From: Ampullaceana balthica
Lineage: Eukaryota; Mollusca; Gastropoda; Lymnaeidae
Length of the DNA: 64,000 nt
Assembly: GCA_944989445.1 (NCBI GenBank)
Contig: CALYLW010000180.1
Span: 946,798 to 1,010,797 of the forward strand
Reading direction: 5' to 3'
Made by a program: the position numbers and the translations under genes. Under the pieces are notes generated by a model, which had not been told where the DNA came from, did not search any database, and saw nothing but the letters and a program-made list of their open reading frames with translations. Positions 46,101 to 58,157 of the stretch are shown one piece after another (position 1 is the stretch's first letter; every line of letters begins with the position of its first letter).

Positions 46101-48100
46101 CCATAAAATCGTGTGTACTCATAACAAAAATAACAAAAATGTTTTAATTTTAAGTACTAATATGCTATGCATTTGTGTATATAAATTCTTATGTAAATAA
46201 CTCTTCATGGACTATTCCAAATGTCTATTTTGAACCGAAAGTTTTTGTTTCCATTTCCTACAATTAAATGAAGTGAGCCGAGCTTATAAGTTTGTTATAG
46301 GTTTTCAAATTTACCCCATTTATTGTCTATGAAATTATGGCTTACTCTGTATGATCATGTAATATTCTTTTAAGTGTTTGATATTAAAGGAATCAAACAC
46401 TGTGTTTAAAGTACTTTCAATAGATTCATTCCATATCTGTTTTAGCTAAATAAAAATTTTAATAGGGCACAGATGTTAAATCAAATATCGTTCTTAAAGT
46501 TTTAGTACATTTATGTAATTTCTATGCACCCTACGTTATTTTGAAAATGTAGACGTTTCTTACAGAATCTTTGTAACTATCTTTAACCATCACCATATTT
46601 AATAATGAAATAAATATGTTCTATACTAATGGTGCATAAATAGAATTGCATTAGACTAGCATTTAATTTTTGTATAACAACTGTAGATTTCAGTCTTTAA
46701 TATTAATATGACTGCTCAAATTATTTTTGTCTCTCAATTTAATGAAACATTCTTTCTACTTTGCATCAGCCCTATACGATCCCTGAAACAATTTTTAAAA
46801 AAAAATCTTAAATTCAAAGTTAAACCGACATTTTAAAATGTACATGGGCAAATATTTTAAAATTACAGGATCATTTTTGTTTAAAATAATGAAAGCAAAA
46901 AAATGTCACGTATAGATAATTTTGTCTTGGTTCATCTTTTCCAGTATTTAATTTTATTAATGGGCTGAAATTGTTTCTTATTCTTAACTGTGCTATACCA
47001 CAAGCTCTAGTAAAAATATTTTCCTTTAACCTGTATTTTAACCAAAATAGCTCTGTATTTATTGATATTGAAATTATAAAACAGGTTTATTTTTTAAAAT
47101 TGATCCCAAGAACTTCATTACTGCAAAAAAGTACCTTATTTCAACCTTTTTTTATGTACAAATTGTAAAGGCAATTGATACACAATGCCATTCAAAATCA
47201 AGCCATTGTTACCATATGTGTGCAATTTCAGCTCAATGTTCGCAAGTTCTTAAAAGATTCTAAGGATTTATTTTGTTTCATATTTATTTATAGTTATAGC
47301 ATCAAGGAACCACTGGTACTCTCTAAGGTCAGCTGAGTCAGCTGCTATCTAGGGGCAAACTCAGGTCTACAAAGCAAAATTTATTGTTTCAATGTTATTC
47401 CCTAGGAACCAAGTATGTTTAAAGTTAGCTCTTGATATCAGGCAATATTTGCTAATGTCCAAGGCTTATTTATACCACAGGATCATCACCTCCTTATAAG
47501 GAATAGAAACACTTTTCAGTTTTTGCAATAAATTTTATGAGTACTTTAAAAAAACAAAGAAACTTAAAATGTAAATATTAGTGTCATCGGTTGTTTTTAA
47601 AAAAATATGCATTCAGAATTTTTAATTCTCATATGACATGTATTTTTAAAGGATTTGTGGCAAGCATTATAATAAGTAAGATTGAAAAAATACATTGTCT
47701 TTGAATTGAGGGCGAGTGTTGTGTGAGTTACTGAGACAAACATATTGAAGTGATAGTGCATATTTTCTTTCAGTTTTGTTTCATCTACTATATTTTATTT
47801 TAATTATTTTAATTTTTTTTTAGAAAGGAAGAAAGCAAAACAAAAGATGGTCCTGATCCTTCTGTACTGCTTTTAAATTTTGTTGTCTCACATTGATTGA
47901 AGTAATTTCATGCTTAACATACTACTTACTAATAATGAATCGATTTGTGCTATTTAGTGAAAGTTGTGTAAATGAAAATTGTAAGGTATATTGAAGTTTT
48001 AATTTGATAATACATGATGAAGTAAAAAAAAATATTTAAAAAAATGTTATTAAAAAAAAGCAAAAAAAAAGCAAATAAACTGAAAATATAATGAAAAAAA
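43179..48100 (+). other. Possible long TENT4 3' UTR
   Basis: Nearly 5 kb after the TENT4 stop without a recognised mobile element, unlike almost every other 5 kb here. AATAAA signals occur at 44881, 46609, 47527 and 48074; the last is followed by A-rich sequence. Several polyadenylation sites are plausible. The extent is inferred, not shown. Confidence 0.4.
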
Positions 48101-48368
48101 AATAAAAACAGTTTAAACATGAAAATGAGTTATTCTGTTTAATTTTTAATTATAAAGTTCATGACTACTCTTTTTGTTATTTTTTCTGTTGATTAAAAAA
48201 AATACATTAAATATGCTTTTATTATAATAATAGACTCTTACCTCAAAATAAGAATGTTTAAAATTCATGGTAAGTTACTGAATTTTTGCATTAAACATGA
48301 ATTACATAGGTTTTCCACCTTTGAAGAAAATTTTCTATATGTTCCCTGCATGATTATGGAAAAACTTT

Positions 48369-48968
48369 GTTTGTTGAGCCTTCTCGTCCATGAGGGGCAT
48401 CTACCGATCATCGTCGGCGTCTGCGATTCCTGCAAGGGCATAGGCCACCTACGAGAGACCTCCAGGCATCTCTATCCTGGGCCAGCTTCTCCAGGATCTT
48501 CCATTCATGGCCAATTCTCTTGATGTCTGCCTCCAATTCTCTGCGCCAAGTGTTTCTTGGACGGCCTCTTTTCCGCTTACTCTGTGGGTTCCATTTCAGG
48601 GCTTGCTTTGTCGTGTTAGGAGCAGGTTTCCTTAGTGTATGACCAATCCACCTCCACCGCTTCTGGAGAATCTCTTCCTCAATGGGCTTCTGTTTTGTCC
48701 GCTGCCACAGTTCCTGGTTGCTGATTTTGTCTGGCCAGTGAATTCTGAGAATCCTTCTTAAACAGTTGTTGATGAAGGACTGGATTCTGGTCAAGTTTAC
48801 GGCCGTTGTTCTCCATGTCTCGGCTCCATATAGCAGCACAGGTTTTACCATAGCGTTAAAAATCCTTACTTTTAACTTGCTGCCTAAGTTGTTAGAGACC
48901 CAAACATTCTTGAGTTGCTGGAAGGCTGTTCCTGCTTTTCCGATCCTTTGGAAAAACTTTAGTCCGAA
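48369..48968 (-). pseudogene. 5'-truncated non-LTR retrotransposon, C-terminal reverse-transcriptase end
   Basis: The minus strand reads [15 protein letters not shown], then [70 protein letters not shown] and [17 protein letters not shown]. This is the stereotyped end of animal LINE ORF2 proteins. The 147 codons from the internal Met (48408-48851) are open and the homology continues upstream to about 48968, where the copy is cut. The polymerase core (YxDD) is missing, so it is dead. The exact clade is not decided. Confidence 0.75.
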
Positions 48969-48974
48969 AAAAAT

Positions 48975-49554
48975 ATTGTCTAGTTAATATATTATTTTAA
49001 AAATTAATAAATAAAAGTACCCAGATCTTCTTAGGCTAGCACAATATTTTTTTAAAAACTGGCCAAGTTAAGACTGCACAGCACATTATAAAAGCATTTT
49101 GTTTAGTCACGGATTAAAGGATTTCAATTGAATATCTATATATATATCAAGTTTAAATTCTTACATTTATTTTTCTTTAGAGTAAGTTCCACCAAGACTG
49201 GGTTGTCATGTGTGATGGATTTAAGAAATTTACATTTAAACTCGTATTTGTTTGGACGTCTTATGATTATAATTTTCTTCTTCTTTTAATTAAAAAATGA
49301 ATAGTCAACAAACTATAATATCTACGTTTTTCAACACACCCGAGTTTGATTTGTATATTCCTTGCCGTTCACCAGGTGAGCACTGCGCTATAGCCTTGAC
49401 TGAATGGAGCAACTAATATGATTTAAGCATACACAATTTTTAAATTATGTTTCATATGACAGACAAAATAGATTAAAATGAAGCCTTGAATAATAAAAAC
49501 ACGTTTTCTAACTGAAAACATGGAGTTTAAAGAATGTTGGGTTACTTTGGAATA
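48975..49554. other. No gene or recognisable element
   Basis: AT-rich intergenic DNA. Confidence 0.45.
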
Positions 49555-49870
49555 ATGGACATGACCACATGCGGGTGAGTGACCTGTCTGTCCCCTGTGT
49601 TATCTCCGGCACTAATACGCCCGGCAGAGTCAGTTTTGATGATAGACGTATTCAAGAATATGGGATCTTCTTACCACATGGGACGTATACGTTGTTTTCA
49701 CTTATAAGTTGAAACTTCGTCATGCCCACTCTCCCCATTGCCGTCAAAATCTGTGTACAACTTTCTTCCCCTTTCTGGCTGTTGGATTTTTTGGGATTTG
49801 TTTTTGTTTGCTGACGAAGCTTTTTTGCCCACACGTTCATTGTTTTGTGACGTCACATATACCCTGTTAA
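49555..49870. repeat. SINE-like repeat, second copy
   Basis: Shares GGACATGACCACATG-type start, TTCAAGAATATGGGATCTTC and a CGAAGCTTTTTTGCC module with 41213-41585. TGACGTCA at 49848. Confidence 0.5.
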
Positions 49871-50233
49871 AATAAAAATGTTCTACTTTGGAACTACCAC
49901 TTACTCTGCCTATGGTATTTCTTTGTTAATTCTGTTCCACCCAGTTTTCAAAATTTATCAGCTTGAGGTTCAGGGTATTTGAGTTCCCTGCTGAGTATAT
50001 TGTGGGTGAGAGAAAATAACATTAGTTCACATACTGTTTATTGTTAAAAAGAAAACAAAAATCTTCATGGGTAGCTTTTATTGGTGTTAGGCCTACGTCT
50101 TAATATTAAAATGTCTTCAATTAAAGTCATTGGTGAAATTAATTTGTAATGGTAGCCTAATTTAGCCCTGCAGTGCTCAACGAAAATGCATATGGCTCAT
50201 ATGGCCTATAGAATACATTATAAAACGTAATTT

Positions 50234-50653
50234 GGGGCCGTCATAATGACGTCACGCAATTTTGACCGATTTTCACTCCCCCCTCGTCACGCGTCGTCAC
50301 AAAAACCTAGACCACCCCTCCAATATGACGTCACAAAGCTTTGCGCCCCCCTCCCATAATAGCTGTATTTTCTATTTGAAAAAGAGCATGTTTCAAATCA
50401 CTTTTTGGTCATTTAAGTATGTATTTAGTGTAAGGTTGCCCTCTAATATCGTAACACGTGTGAAATTATGTAAAAAGTCATCCAATAACTTGTAAGAAAT
50501 CAAATATTTAAGTGGAACTTTTATTTAAAGTTTCAAGTTTTGATGTGACGTCACATTTCTCAAACACCCCTCATCCCCCTCGTCACACGTCGTCACAAAT
50601 GTGTGGACCCTCCCTCAGCCCCTAGATGCGTGACGTCATTTATGGACGGCCCC
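50234..50653. mobile_element. Full-length Harbinger-like MITE, 420 bp
   Basis: Ends GGGGCCGTCATAATGACGTC and GTCATTTATGGACGGCCCC, flanked by TTT and TTA. Carries four perfect TGACGTCA (50247, 50326, 50546, 50631) and several CGTCACA half sites. Best reference copy in the window. Confidence 0.75.
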
Positions 50654-50656
50654 TTA

Positions 50657-51346
50657 TGACTACGGCGTCTATGGCAACACTTCTTCAGATACCAAATTTA
50701 ATATTATCCTAAGAATTATCCTTGATTATTTAAAACATAACAATAATTTTAAGTTGCAATTTGACACATGAATTTATTTAGTTCTAGGGGATTTAAGCTA
50801 AGTTTAAGTCTAAGTTCCCCTAATGCCCTAATTTGATTTTAAAATTTAAATTTATTATTATTGCTTAAGCATGCTGATGAATCATAACTGACTTAAAAGC
50901 ACAGCAACAGCTACGAAATCAATCAATTTGCATATTTTATCTTCATAATAATTAAAATACCGATAATTAAACATTGAAGTTTTAAAAAATCATCTCTTTC
51001 AAATATGAATTGATTTACATTTTATTTTTGCTGTGTGTGTTTTTAAGTCAACTTTAGGTTATTAGAGATAGAAGACAATTCACGACCTTTGACACCTGGC
51101 CCGATCTTCTATATTGCTGGAAATTTATGGTAAAGTTAACTAAAGACTAAAGTAAGTGTTGTACTGTGCGATGCTCAGCAAAGAAGATATATTTTGTGAT
51201 ATTTCATTAGTTGGCAATGTTTTAGGTCAGGAATGAAATAAGAAATTACCGTTAAAAAAGATCAGCTCTTTCATCATCAAACTGATTGCGGCAATTTCAT
51301 GATTCATATCAATCTCATTTTGTATTAATTATTATTATTTTATTAT
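50657..51346. other. No gene or recognisable element
   Basis: AT-rich intergenic DNA. Confidence 0.45.
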
Positions 51347-51600
51347 AATACTTATTAAACAATATAATTTGCAATGATTGTCACTCTTTAGTGTCTGTCC
51401 GTGACGCTACAAATTTTAGAAAGCAGCGCACCAAATTACTGCACCAATGCATCAAAAGGTGTGCAAATTAAAGATGGCTGTAAAAAAATATGAGACGTCA
51501 TTGTTTTCGCTCATATTTTAATTTTGGAAAATGAAAAGTCTGAAAAGGGATCAGTGTAATAAGAGGATTTGATGATGGCTAATTATAAAATTATCAAAAA
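51347..51600 (+). mobile_element. Helitron-like repeat R1, truncated copy
   Basis: Matches 14766-15000 (TTAAACAATATAATTTGCAA, TGCATCAAAAGGTGTGCAAA). The 3' hairpin part is missing. Confidence 0.5.
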
Positions 51601-51734
51601 TGTGTTTACATGGTTTATGCTTATATACAATGTATATATAATAAAAGTATATATGAAAAGTATGCCATTTGGTGTGCCCATGATTTGGCTGAGCCTTAAA
51701 GTCATGTGACAGACTGCTATTTTTGCATAACAAT

Positions 51735-52669
51735 GTTGTTCAATTCAACAAGAGGAGCAAGCACAATCAGTGGATATTCATTAAAGCGCAGTATGAAAGC
51801 AGCTCTTCCATTTAATGGAAACACAGTATCTTCATTTCGGTAACATTGAAAGAGACGTATGAAAACATGAAACTGTTGCTTAGATCTTTGAATTATGATT
51901 AGCACAAGTGGTTTATATGTGGGGATTCAAAGGTCATAGCCATCATATTCGGGCTCCAAGGAAGGTATGCAAAATGTCCATGTTTTTTGTGCCTCTGGGA
52001 TAGAAGAGCAGACAGTGAGCATTATGCCAAGAAAGTGTGGCCACCAAGAGAAGAATTTACCCCAGGAAGCTACAGTGTCAAGTTACAGCCTTTGGGAGAA
52101 GCACATCAAAGTCTCCTTCCACGACTCCATATAAAATTGGGGTTAATGAAAGCTTTTGTCAAGAGTATGGACCATACTGGCTCTGGATTTCTATATTTGT
52201 CAGAAAAATTTCCACAAAGAAGTGAAGCAAAGTTGACTGCAGATATCTTTGTTGGACTGCAAATCTGAGAAGTAATGAGAGATGAGGAGTTTACATCTAC
52301 ATTGTCCACGGTTGAACTGGAAGGAAGCCTGGAATGCTTTCAAAGATGTTGTCAACAATTTCTTAGGTAACTTCAAGTCAGACAGTTATAAAAATCATGT
52401 TAAGAACATGGTGGCCAAATTTTGGGCTTTGGGGTTCCGCATGAGTGTCAAGTTGCACTTTTTGGACTCTTGACTACTTTCCTGTAAATCTTGGTGCATA
52501 CAGTGAAGAGCAGGGTGAAGGGTTCCATTAGGACATTTGTGCAATGGACAGTCGATACCAAGGTCGATGGAATTGGAATATTATTGCTGACTATTGCTGG
52601 TCATTGAAACGTCATAATCCTGGTGCTGCTCAAAAACGAAAATCATTGAAAAGACAATTCACAGAGTAA
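51735..52669 (+). pseudogene. Broken transposon-associated ORF of unknown function
   Basis: Legible segments in order: LKETYENMKLLLRSLNY, WFICGDSKVIAIIFGLQ, CPCFLCLWDRRADSEHYAKK, LPRLHIKLGLMKAFVKSMD, GFLYLSEKFPQRSEAK, ADIFVGLQ, AWNAFKDVVNNFLGNFK, RMSVKLHFLDS, DYFPVNLGAYSEEQGEGFH, SRYQGRWNWNIIADYCWSLK. This is a protein type I recall as frequent and multi-copy in invertebrate genomes and probably transposon-borne; I cannot name its fold. Stops interrupt it (near 52266 and 52531 among others) and the frame changes several times, so it is dead. The longest open part is 51987-52268. No flanking target duplication was found. Confidence 0.55.
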
Positions 52670-53118
52670 TAGATAATTAATAAATGTAATTCTGCTTTTA
52701 TATTGCGCTTTGGTTAATAATTTTTTAACTTCCAATAGTTTTCTGCATGGTTGAAGTTTATAATCCATCGTATATTTTGTTGCTGGTTTATTGACTTTTT
52801 CCTATATTATAATATAAACATAATATATATTTAATATATAATTATTAAATTTCGAATTGCAAAAAATCCTGACGTCATATGCAAAAACCATTGTCGTTTT
52901 CGGATTCAGCATATGTGAAAACATAAAGAACAGTTGCATTTAGGGCTGTCAATATTGTTGAAAAATGCTGCCCGGGTACCCGTCCAAATTTCGAACGGGT
53001 ACCCGGGTTACCCGATCGAAAATTCGCATAATTTTCCCTGTCGTGACCGCTATAGAATGCTACCTAGCCACCTTCCATGCACCTCATTTCACACAGTAGC
53101 TACACGGCCGACGTCTTA

Positions 53119-53687
53119 GGGGCCGTGCATAAATGACGTTAAGCGATTTTGGCCGATATTTTACCCCCTCCCCCCTGTCACAGGTTGTCACAAAAACTTA
53201 GAGCCCCCTCCAATATGACGTCACAAAGCTTTGCCCCCCACCCCCCCCATAAAAGCTGTAATACTGTCATTTAATTTTGTATTTAATGTGAAGTTGAACT
53301 CTAAAAATCGCTACACGCTTAAATCCATGTAAAACATCATTAAATAAATTGTAAGCAATCAAATTTTTCAGTGGAACTTTTATTTAAAGTTGTGCGTTTT
53401 GATGTGACGTCACATTTATTCTTTAAACATCCCTCCCCCTCATCACACATGTGTGGCCCTCTTCAGAGCCGTCTTTACACCATTTTGGGCCCCCGGGCAA
53501 AGAAATAGCGTTGGGCCTCTCCCCCACAATAATAAAAAATACATAAACATAATATATATAAATAAACATATTCCCATGGGGCCCCTATGCTCGTGGGCCC
53601 CCGGGCAAATGCCCAACGGGCCTATGCGTTAAGACGGCCCTGGCCCTCTTCTCCCCTAGGTGCGTAACATCATTTATGGTTGGGCCC
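53119..53687. mobile_element. Harbinger-like MITE inside the hAT
   Basis: Ends GGGGCCGTGCATAAATGACG and ATTTATGGTTGGGCCC; TTA on both sides (53116-53118, 53688-53690). TGACGTCA at 53216 and 53405. Interrupted by the element at 53464. Confidence 0.75.
53464..53642. mobile_element. 179-bp hAT MITE, innermost insertion
   Basis: Ends CAGAGCCGTCT and AGACGGCCCTG; perfect 8-bp duplication GCCCTCTT (53456-53463, 53643-53650). GC-rich GGGCCCCCGGGCAAA core. Confidence 0.85.
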
Positions 53688-53690
53688 TTA

Positions 53691-54340
53691 TCCATCTTAC
53701 ACTGTTAGTAACTAATTTATTGACTTTAAAAACGGACAAATTTTGGTGTATTATTAAAATCAGTTTTTGTGCAAGGCACACACTGTAATGTACACACGAA
53801 ACACCATTGAATGGAGGGAGGAGGAGGGGGGTAGATAAACAACATCGACAATCGTAAACCCAATGTCGGCATATTTCAAAGATCAAAGTTAGTGTCAAAG
53901 CAGGGTGTTTTTATTAACAAAATCAAACACGTCCTCTTTCATCTCTATATTCCATCCTTATTTTCGGCAGAGGAGTTTTGTTTTCTTTATATGATTCATT
54001 CAAAGAACTAAAACCTTCTTGTGTTTGTGATTTCTGTTTCATTTTCATGAGAAAAAAGATGTATCAAAATACATTGTGGTTTGTCGAGACCTTATTGTAT
54101 TTCCCGTTGACAGATAGTTCTCCTTAGATGAATTTCACAGCATATATTTGAAACAAAAATTTCATTTGATAAATTGTTTCGTGAGCCGTAAATTCGCGAG
54201 CAGTAAATTAAACACAAAAAGCCGCATGCGAGACGAAGTTTAGTTAATATTGACATTGAAGCCACATTTTCACCGGTACCCAGGCGGAATTTTACTACCC
54301 GGGTAATCTCACGGCAACGGGTACCCGGGTACCCGTTGAC
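53691..54340. other. Right part of the outer hAT, no ORF
   Basis: Non-coding interior of the 52941-54347 element. No transposase segment is legible. Confidence 0.4.
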
Positions 54341-54696
54341 AGGCCTAGTTGCATTTATGAAACATCAGACAGTGTGCAGCAAGTTCTTTTAATATATTGG
54401 ATTAAAACAAGTGTATCAGGATATGTATTGAAATACATAATGTATATAATACGTATAAACTTACTTTAATTTTAAATAAATATTATATGGAAGAAAACAT
54501 GTTTTTATTTGCATCCTTTATTATTGTTCAATAAGTTACACTGAAAGTTGTACTACGTGACGATAAATCGCGATAACATTAGTATGGACCGGAACGACCA
54601 CCACTTAATGGAGTCGCGCTGCATTGGCCATATTTGATGAAAATTTAGTGTCCTCTTTTTCCATCTGACATTTATGGTAACCCTAGTGAAGCACAT

Positions 54697-54756
54697 TTAA
54701 AATGTCATAAAATAAATTGTGAGAAATCAACTATTTAAGTGGAACTTTTATTTAAA
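54697..54756. mobile_element. Harbinger-like MITE fragment
   Basis: The words AATAAATTGTGAGAAATCAA and TAAGTGGAACTTTTATTTAA are from the MITE core. It is cut off by the next element. Confidence 0.5.
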
Positions 54757-55006
54757 GTAGGGGTCTACCAATGTATCGGCTGACCAAAATATTGGCACAG
54801 ATTTCAGGATATCGGTATCGGTAGCATGTATAGGTCCCGATATTGATGTCATCGATATTTCATAATAAGTGACATTTTGACGAAAAAATTCGAGTAAAAA
54901 AATCATTTAGATTTATAAATATCTAAACAAATTAATATATCGATCACGATACCGGTATTGAAAGAACCATTAAGAGTCCTACTATTAATATATACAGCCT
55001 GTCTTG
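54757..55006 (+). mobile_element. Left-end fragment of the TAGGGGTCTACC hAT
   Basis: Matches 25254-25480 (TAGGGGTCTACC, GTCCCGATATTGA, TTAATATATCGATC, ATACCGGTATTGAAA). The right end is absent. Confidence 0.6.
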
Positions 55007-55735
55007 TCTTATCTATTAAAATGGGATATTATCAAAGGTTGTTGAGACTTGAGACAGTTCATTTTTTGAAGACTGGTTAACCGTTCTAAAAAAAAGGACC
55101 AGTTAAACTGTCCATTAGTGGTAGTGAGGTATTTTCCCTTAGCTTTTAAAGCTCACTCACAAGAGAATGTTACAGATTTAACCATGCTTAGAACGTTTGG
55201 AACATAGTGTTTACCTCTCTTGTTTGATGTTTTAAAATTAAATTGGGAAAAAAATAATATGCAAATTCGTGAGCATACAGAGATGATAATATGGGATTTT
55301 TTTAAATGCCACAAAAATTTTCAATCCTAAACTTGCCGGGATCACTGTATTTTGCGGCGCACAAGTCGACCCCCTAATTTTCCTGTTCAAGTATGGGTTT
55401 TGGGCTATACTCACTGTACTCCTCTTCCAATGTGCACCAAATAATTTTTACAGAAAACATTAGATATCAATGTGGTAATTTTAACTCAAATGCCTTAGAC
55501 ATGCATGTAGTTAGCAGGAAACAGTCAGTTTAAGTCCGAAATCAAATTTGGGGACTGGTTAACTGTTGGTATCTTTCCTACGTCTATCAAATGACTCTTG
55601 TTGTAATATAAAAAGTAATACTCGCGGCCTTGATCGTTGTTCACATCAAAAGAATTTTGATATCACCGCCGCACTGTGTGTTAGCACTCGTACAATGCCC
55701 TGGCAACTAAGCGAATTTAAAAGTAAAAAAAATCA
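55007..55735. other. No gene or recognisable element
   Basis: AT-rich intergenic DNA; GACTGGTTAACCGTT-type words recur loosely near 56765. Confidence 0.4.
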
Positions 55736-56000
55736 CTTATTAGTAGGGCTGCGGAAATTATCGATTAATTTCTCGATTAATCGTTAAAATTTTTATCGAT
55801 TAAATATTGATTAAAATAATTTTAATCGATAAAAATTCGATTAAAATTTAAGAAAATATTTATAATATTTTTTAAACATTTTAGTAATAAATAATTAATT
55901 ATTAATAATAATTTATATATATATTTTTTACGTACAAACATCTCCCGCGTAATATTAAAATTTATTTTATTAATTTGTGTTGACCGACAGACGTCAACTA

Positions 56001-56430
56001 AAAAATGGCTGACAGCCAGAACTGTCTTTACACCATTTTGGGCCCCCGGGCAAAGAAATAGTGTTGGGCCCTTCCTCCGCAAGAATAAAAAATGAATATA
56101 TATAAAAATATATAAATAAACATATTCCCATGGGGCCCATGTGCTCGTGGGCCCCCAGGCAAATGCCCAACGGGCCTATGCGTTAAGACGGCCCTGCTGA
56201 CAGCATAAGCGCAGTTAAATTTAAAAATATAACTAGAAAGTTGAGCAAATATGTTGTTTTTAAGCTAACTGCGGATGGCAAAGTCGAAGATGGTGAAAAC
56301 GTTAACTGTGTTCACAGCCATAAACAGTTCTCTTTTAAAGGATCAAATACATCGCTGACGTACCACCTTCAGCACAAATCAAGTATCAACACATTGTCAT
56401 GAAATTTAGTTCAAAATATTCTTACTTTTC
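56001..56430 (+). pseudogene. Broken BED-finger ORF of the hAT copy
   Basis: Same frame as 24187-24426 but interrupted after ATGGCTGACAGC by a 180-bp MITE. The second zinc-binding Cys codon (TGC in the sister) is AGC here. Confidence 0.7.
56017..56196. mobile_element. 180-bp hAT MITE, sister of 53464-53642
   Basis: Ends CAGAACTGTCT and AGACGGCCCTG; perfect duplication CTGACAGC (56009-56016, 56197-56204). The sister hAT at 24187 shows the empty site ATGGCTGACAGCAT. Confidence 0.9.
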
Positions 56431-56889
56431 AATGTCCGTGAGAAATGTTCAGTTTAATGACTTCATAAATTTCTATTTTTGGTTTTAATTGAAATTATCG
56501 ATTAATTAATCGATAATTTTTCAAAAGTTAACTATTAAAATTAAATTAATCGATAACAGCCCTACTTATTAGCCATTTGACTAACACTACTACTAACAGC
56601 AATAACCTGTATATTATTTATATACCTGAATATTATGAAGGCGTTTTGATGTCACCGTTGCTTGCATGTTGACTTTCGTATGCTGCCCTGCATCTTTACC
56701 ATAGGACAACAAAAAGTGAACTCTGGGTAATATGCTAATAAGGACTAATTGAAATTGTGATTAAACAGGACCGGTTAACCGTTAATAAACTTAATTTATA
56801 TGGATCATCATGTTTTTGTATAACATGTTTGATCAATCCATTCATTTGGTTACCAAGTTACCAGTGTTTGAAATTATATTCATTTAGCT

Positions 56890-57039
56890 CAGTGGTTCTC
56901 AACCTTTTTTGGGTGGCCACCCTTTTTTATAAAAGCCATGTGACCCACGACCCCATGAAATTTAAATAAATCATTTTTTTAGTCGACAGTTGGCGATCCC
57001 CAAAACCCTTTGCGGCGACCCACAGGTTGGGATCTGCTG
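56890..57039. mobile_element. 150-bp hAT MITE upstream of ACSF3
   Basis: Ends CAGTGGTTCTCAACC and GGTTGGGATCTGCTG; perfect duplication ATTTAGCT (56882-56889, 57040-57047). Confidence 0.85.
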
Positions 57040-57047
57040 ATTTAGCT

Positions 57048-57397
57048 CATATCTTTTAGATTTATATGATTTAAACCAACAGAATAGTGCAGCCCTTTGC
57101 CTTTATCATTATGTATTATTATACAAACCAACATTCTTATTCCTATATAAATGTTAACTATTCAGTCTGATTGGTCCTTGAGTTTTTTGATTAAAAAAGA
57201 GCTCCTTCAATATAGGTTAAAGGATGAAAAATAAAGTTGTATTCACCTCTTATTTTTGGGCTGCATTTTAAATGCTAAGTCTCAATAGCGTGACCAACTA
57301 AATGTCTTTGCTTGCAAATTAGGGTACTATGAAAATATAAATGCAAAACTCCTTTTTAAAAAAATCATTCTTTCAATAATTTTATAGAAAATATCAT
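57048..57397. other. Upstream of ACSF3, probable 5' intron or promoter side
   Basis: AT-rich, no element recognised. If the acceptor at 57408 is used, this is the end of a 5' UTR intron. Confidence 0.35.
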
Positions 57398-57435
57398 CAA
57401 ATTTTCAGGGTGGATTTCAAGGAACAAGACTTAAA
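57398..57435 (+). promoter_or_regulatory. Splice acceptor and last bases of ACSF3 5' UTR
   Basis: A pyrimidine-rich AATTTTCAG ending at 57408 precedes the ATG by 27 bases. This suggests the coding start lies in a second exon and that a non-coding first exon and the promoter lie upstream, unidentified, somewhere before 57400. Confidence 0.4.
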
Positions 57436-58157
57436 ATGGCAGCTTTTGCTGTTTCCTGTAAAGTTTCATCAGGACTGCACATACCTTTCAACAATTTTAA
57501 CAGCTGTATGAGATATAAAGGCTTTATAAAGTTTCTGCGTGGAACACCTTTATTAAGACGCTCAATAACCAACTCAAATTTAAACTGTAACCTACAATGG
57601 GCTAATTTGAAAACTACCCATACTAGTAAATATATTTTAGGCTCTTTATTCCATCAAGGCCATATACGACGCTCATCCAGTTTAACAAACGAAGAGTTCT
57701 CACCTTTACCAGTTTTTCTTAATGCTGAAAAGTACCTTCAGAACACAGCTGTTGTTGATAGAGATGGTTCTCTTTCATATTCAGATATCTTGCATCACAG
57801 CATGTGCCTGGCTGTGAAGATTCTTGAAACATATGGTAACATGAACATGAAACTTGACAGTGACAGGATCGCTCTTTTAACAGACTACAATGCCAACTAC
57901 ATCATTGGTCAGTTCGCTACTTGGATTTGTAATGGCATCTCTGTGCCTTTGTGTAACACCCACCCAGCTTCTGAATGGGAGTATTTTCTACAAGATTCTG
58001 AGTGTTCTCTAATCCTTGTGTCCAGCAGTGTTGAGGAAAAAATATTACCAGTTGCTGAAAAACTTGGAATCAGGCTTATAGTTTTATCAAGAAACAGTTT
58101 CAACCAAGAGTACCCCAAAAACAGATGGTTCCAACCAGATTATGCCTCCAATCCTAA
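57436..58157 (+). CDS. ACSF3: ACSF3 coding exon 1 (residues 1-241), presequence and N-terminal domain
   Basis: A large first coding exon. [15 protein letters not shown] and onward is followed by an Arg/Lys-rich stretch (about 27-45) typical of a matrix signal. The adenylate domain then begins near [15 protein letters not shown]. It ends in DYASNPK, with the lysine codon split AA|G at a GTAAAC donor. Confidence 0.92.

Larger units (their letters stand above)
52941..54347. mobile_element. hAT element (outer shell of a three-level nest)
   Basis: Ends TAGGGCTGTCAATATTG and CGTTGACAGGCCTA, with GTTGCATT on both sides (52933-52940, 54348-54355). Subterminal GGGTACCCGGGT motifs occur at both ends. 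Confidence 0.75.
55744..56564 (+). mobile_element. hAT element, second BED-finger copy
   Basis: Ends TAGGGCTGCGGAAATTATC and GATAACAGCCCTA; perfect duplication CTTATTAG (55736-55743, 56565-56572). Sister of 23956-24627, with a MITE inserted at 56017. Confidence 0.85.

Noticed and set aside
57909..58118. 69-residue minus-strand frame
   Set aside because: Antisense shadow of ACSF3 exon 1.
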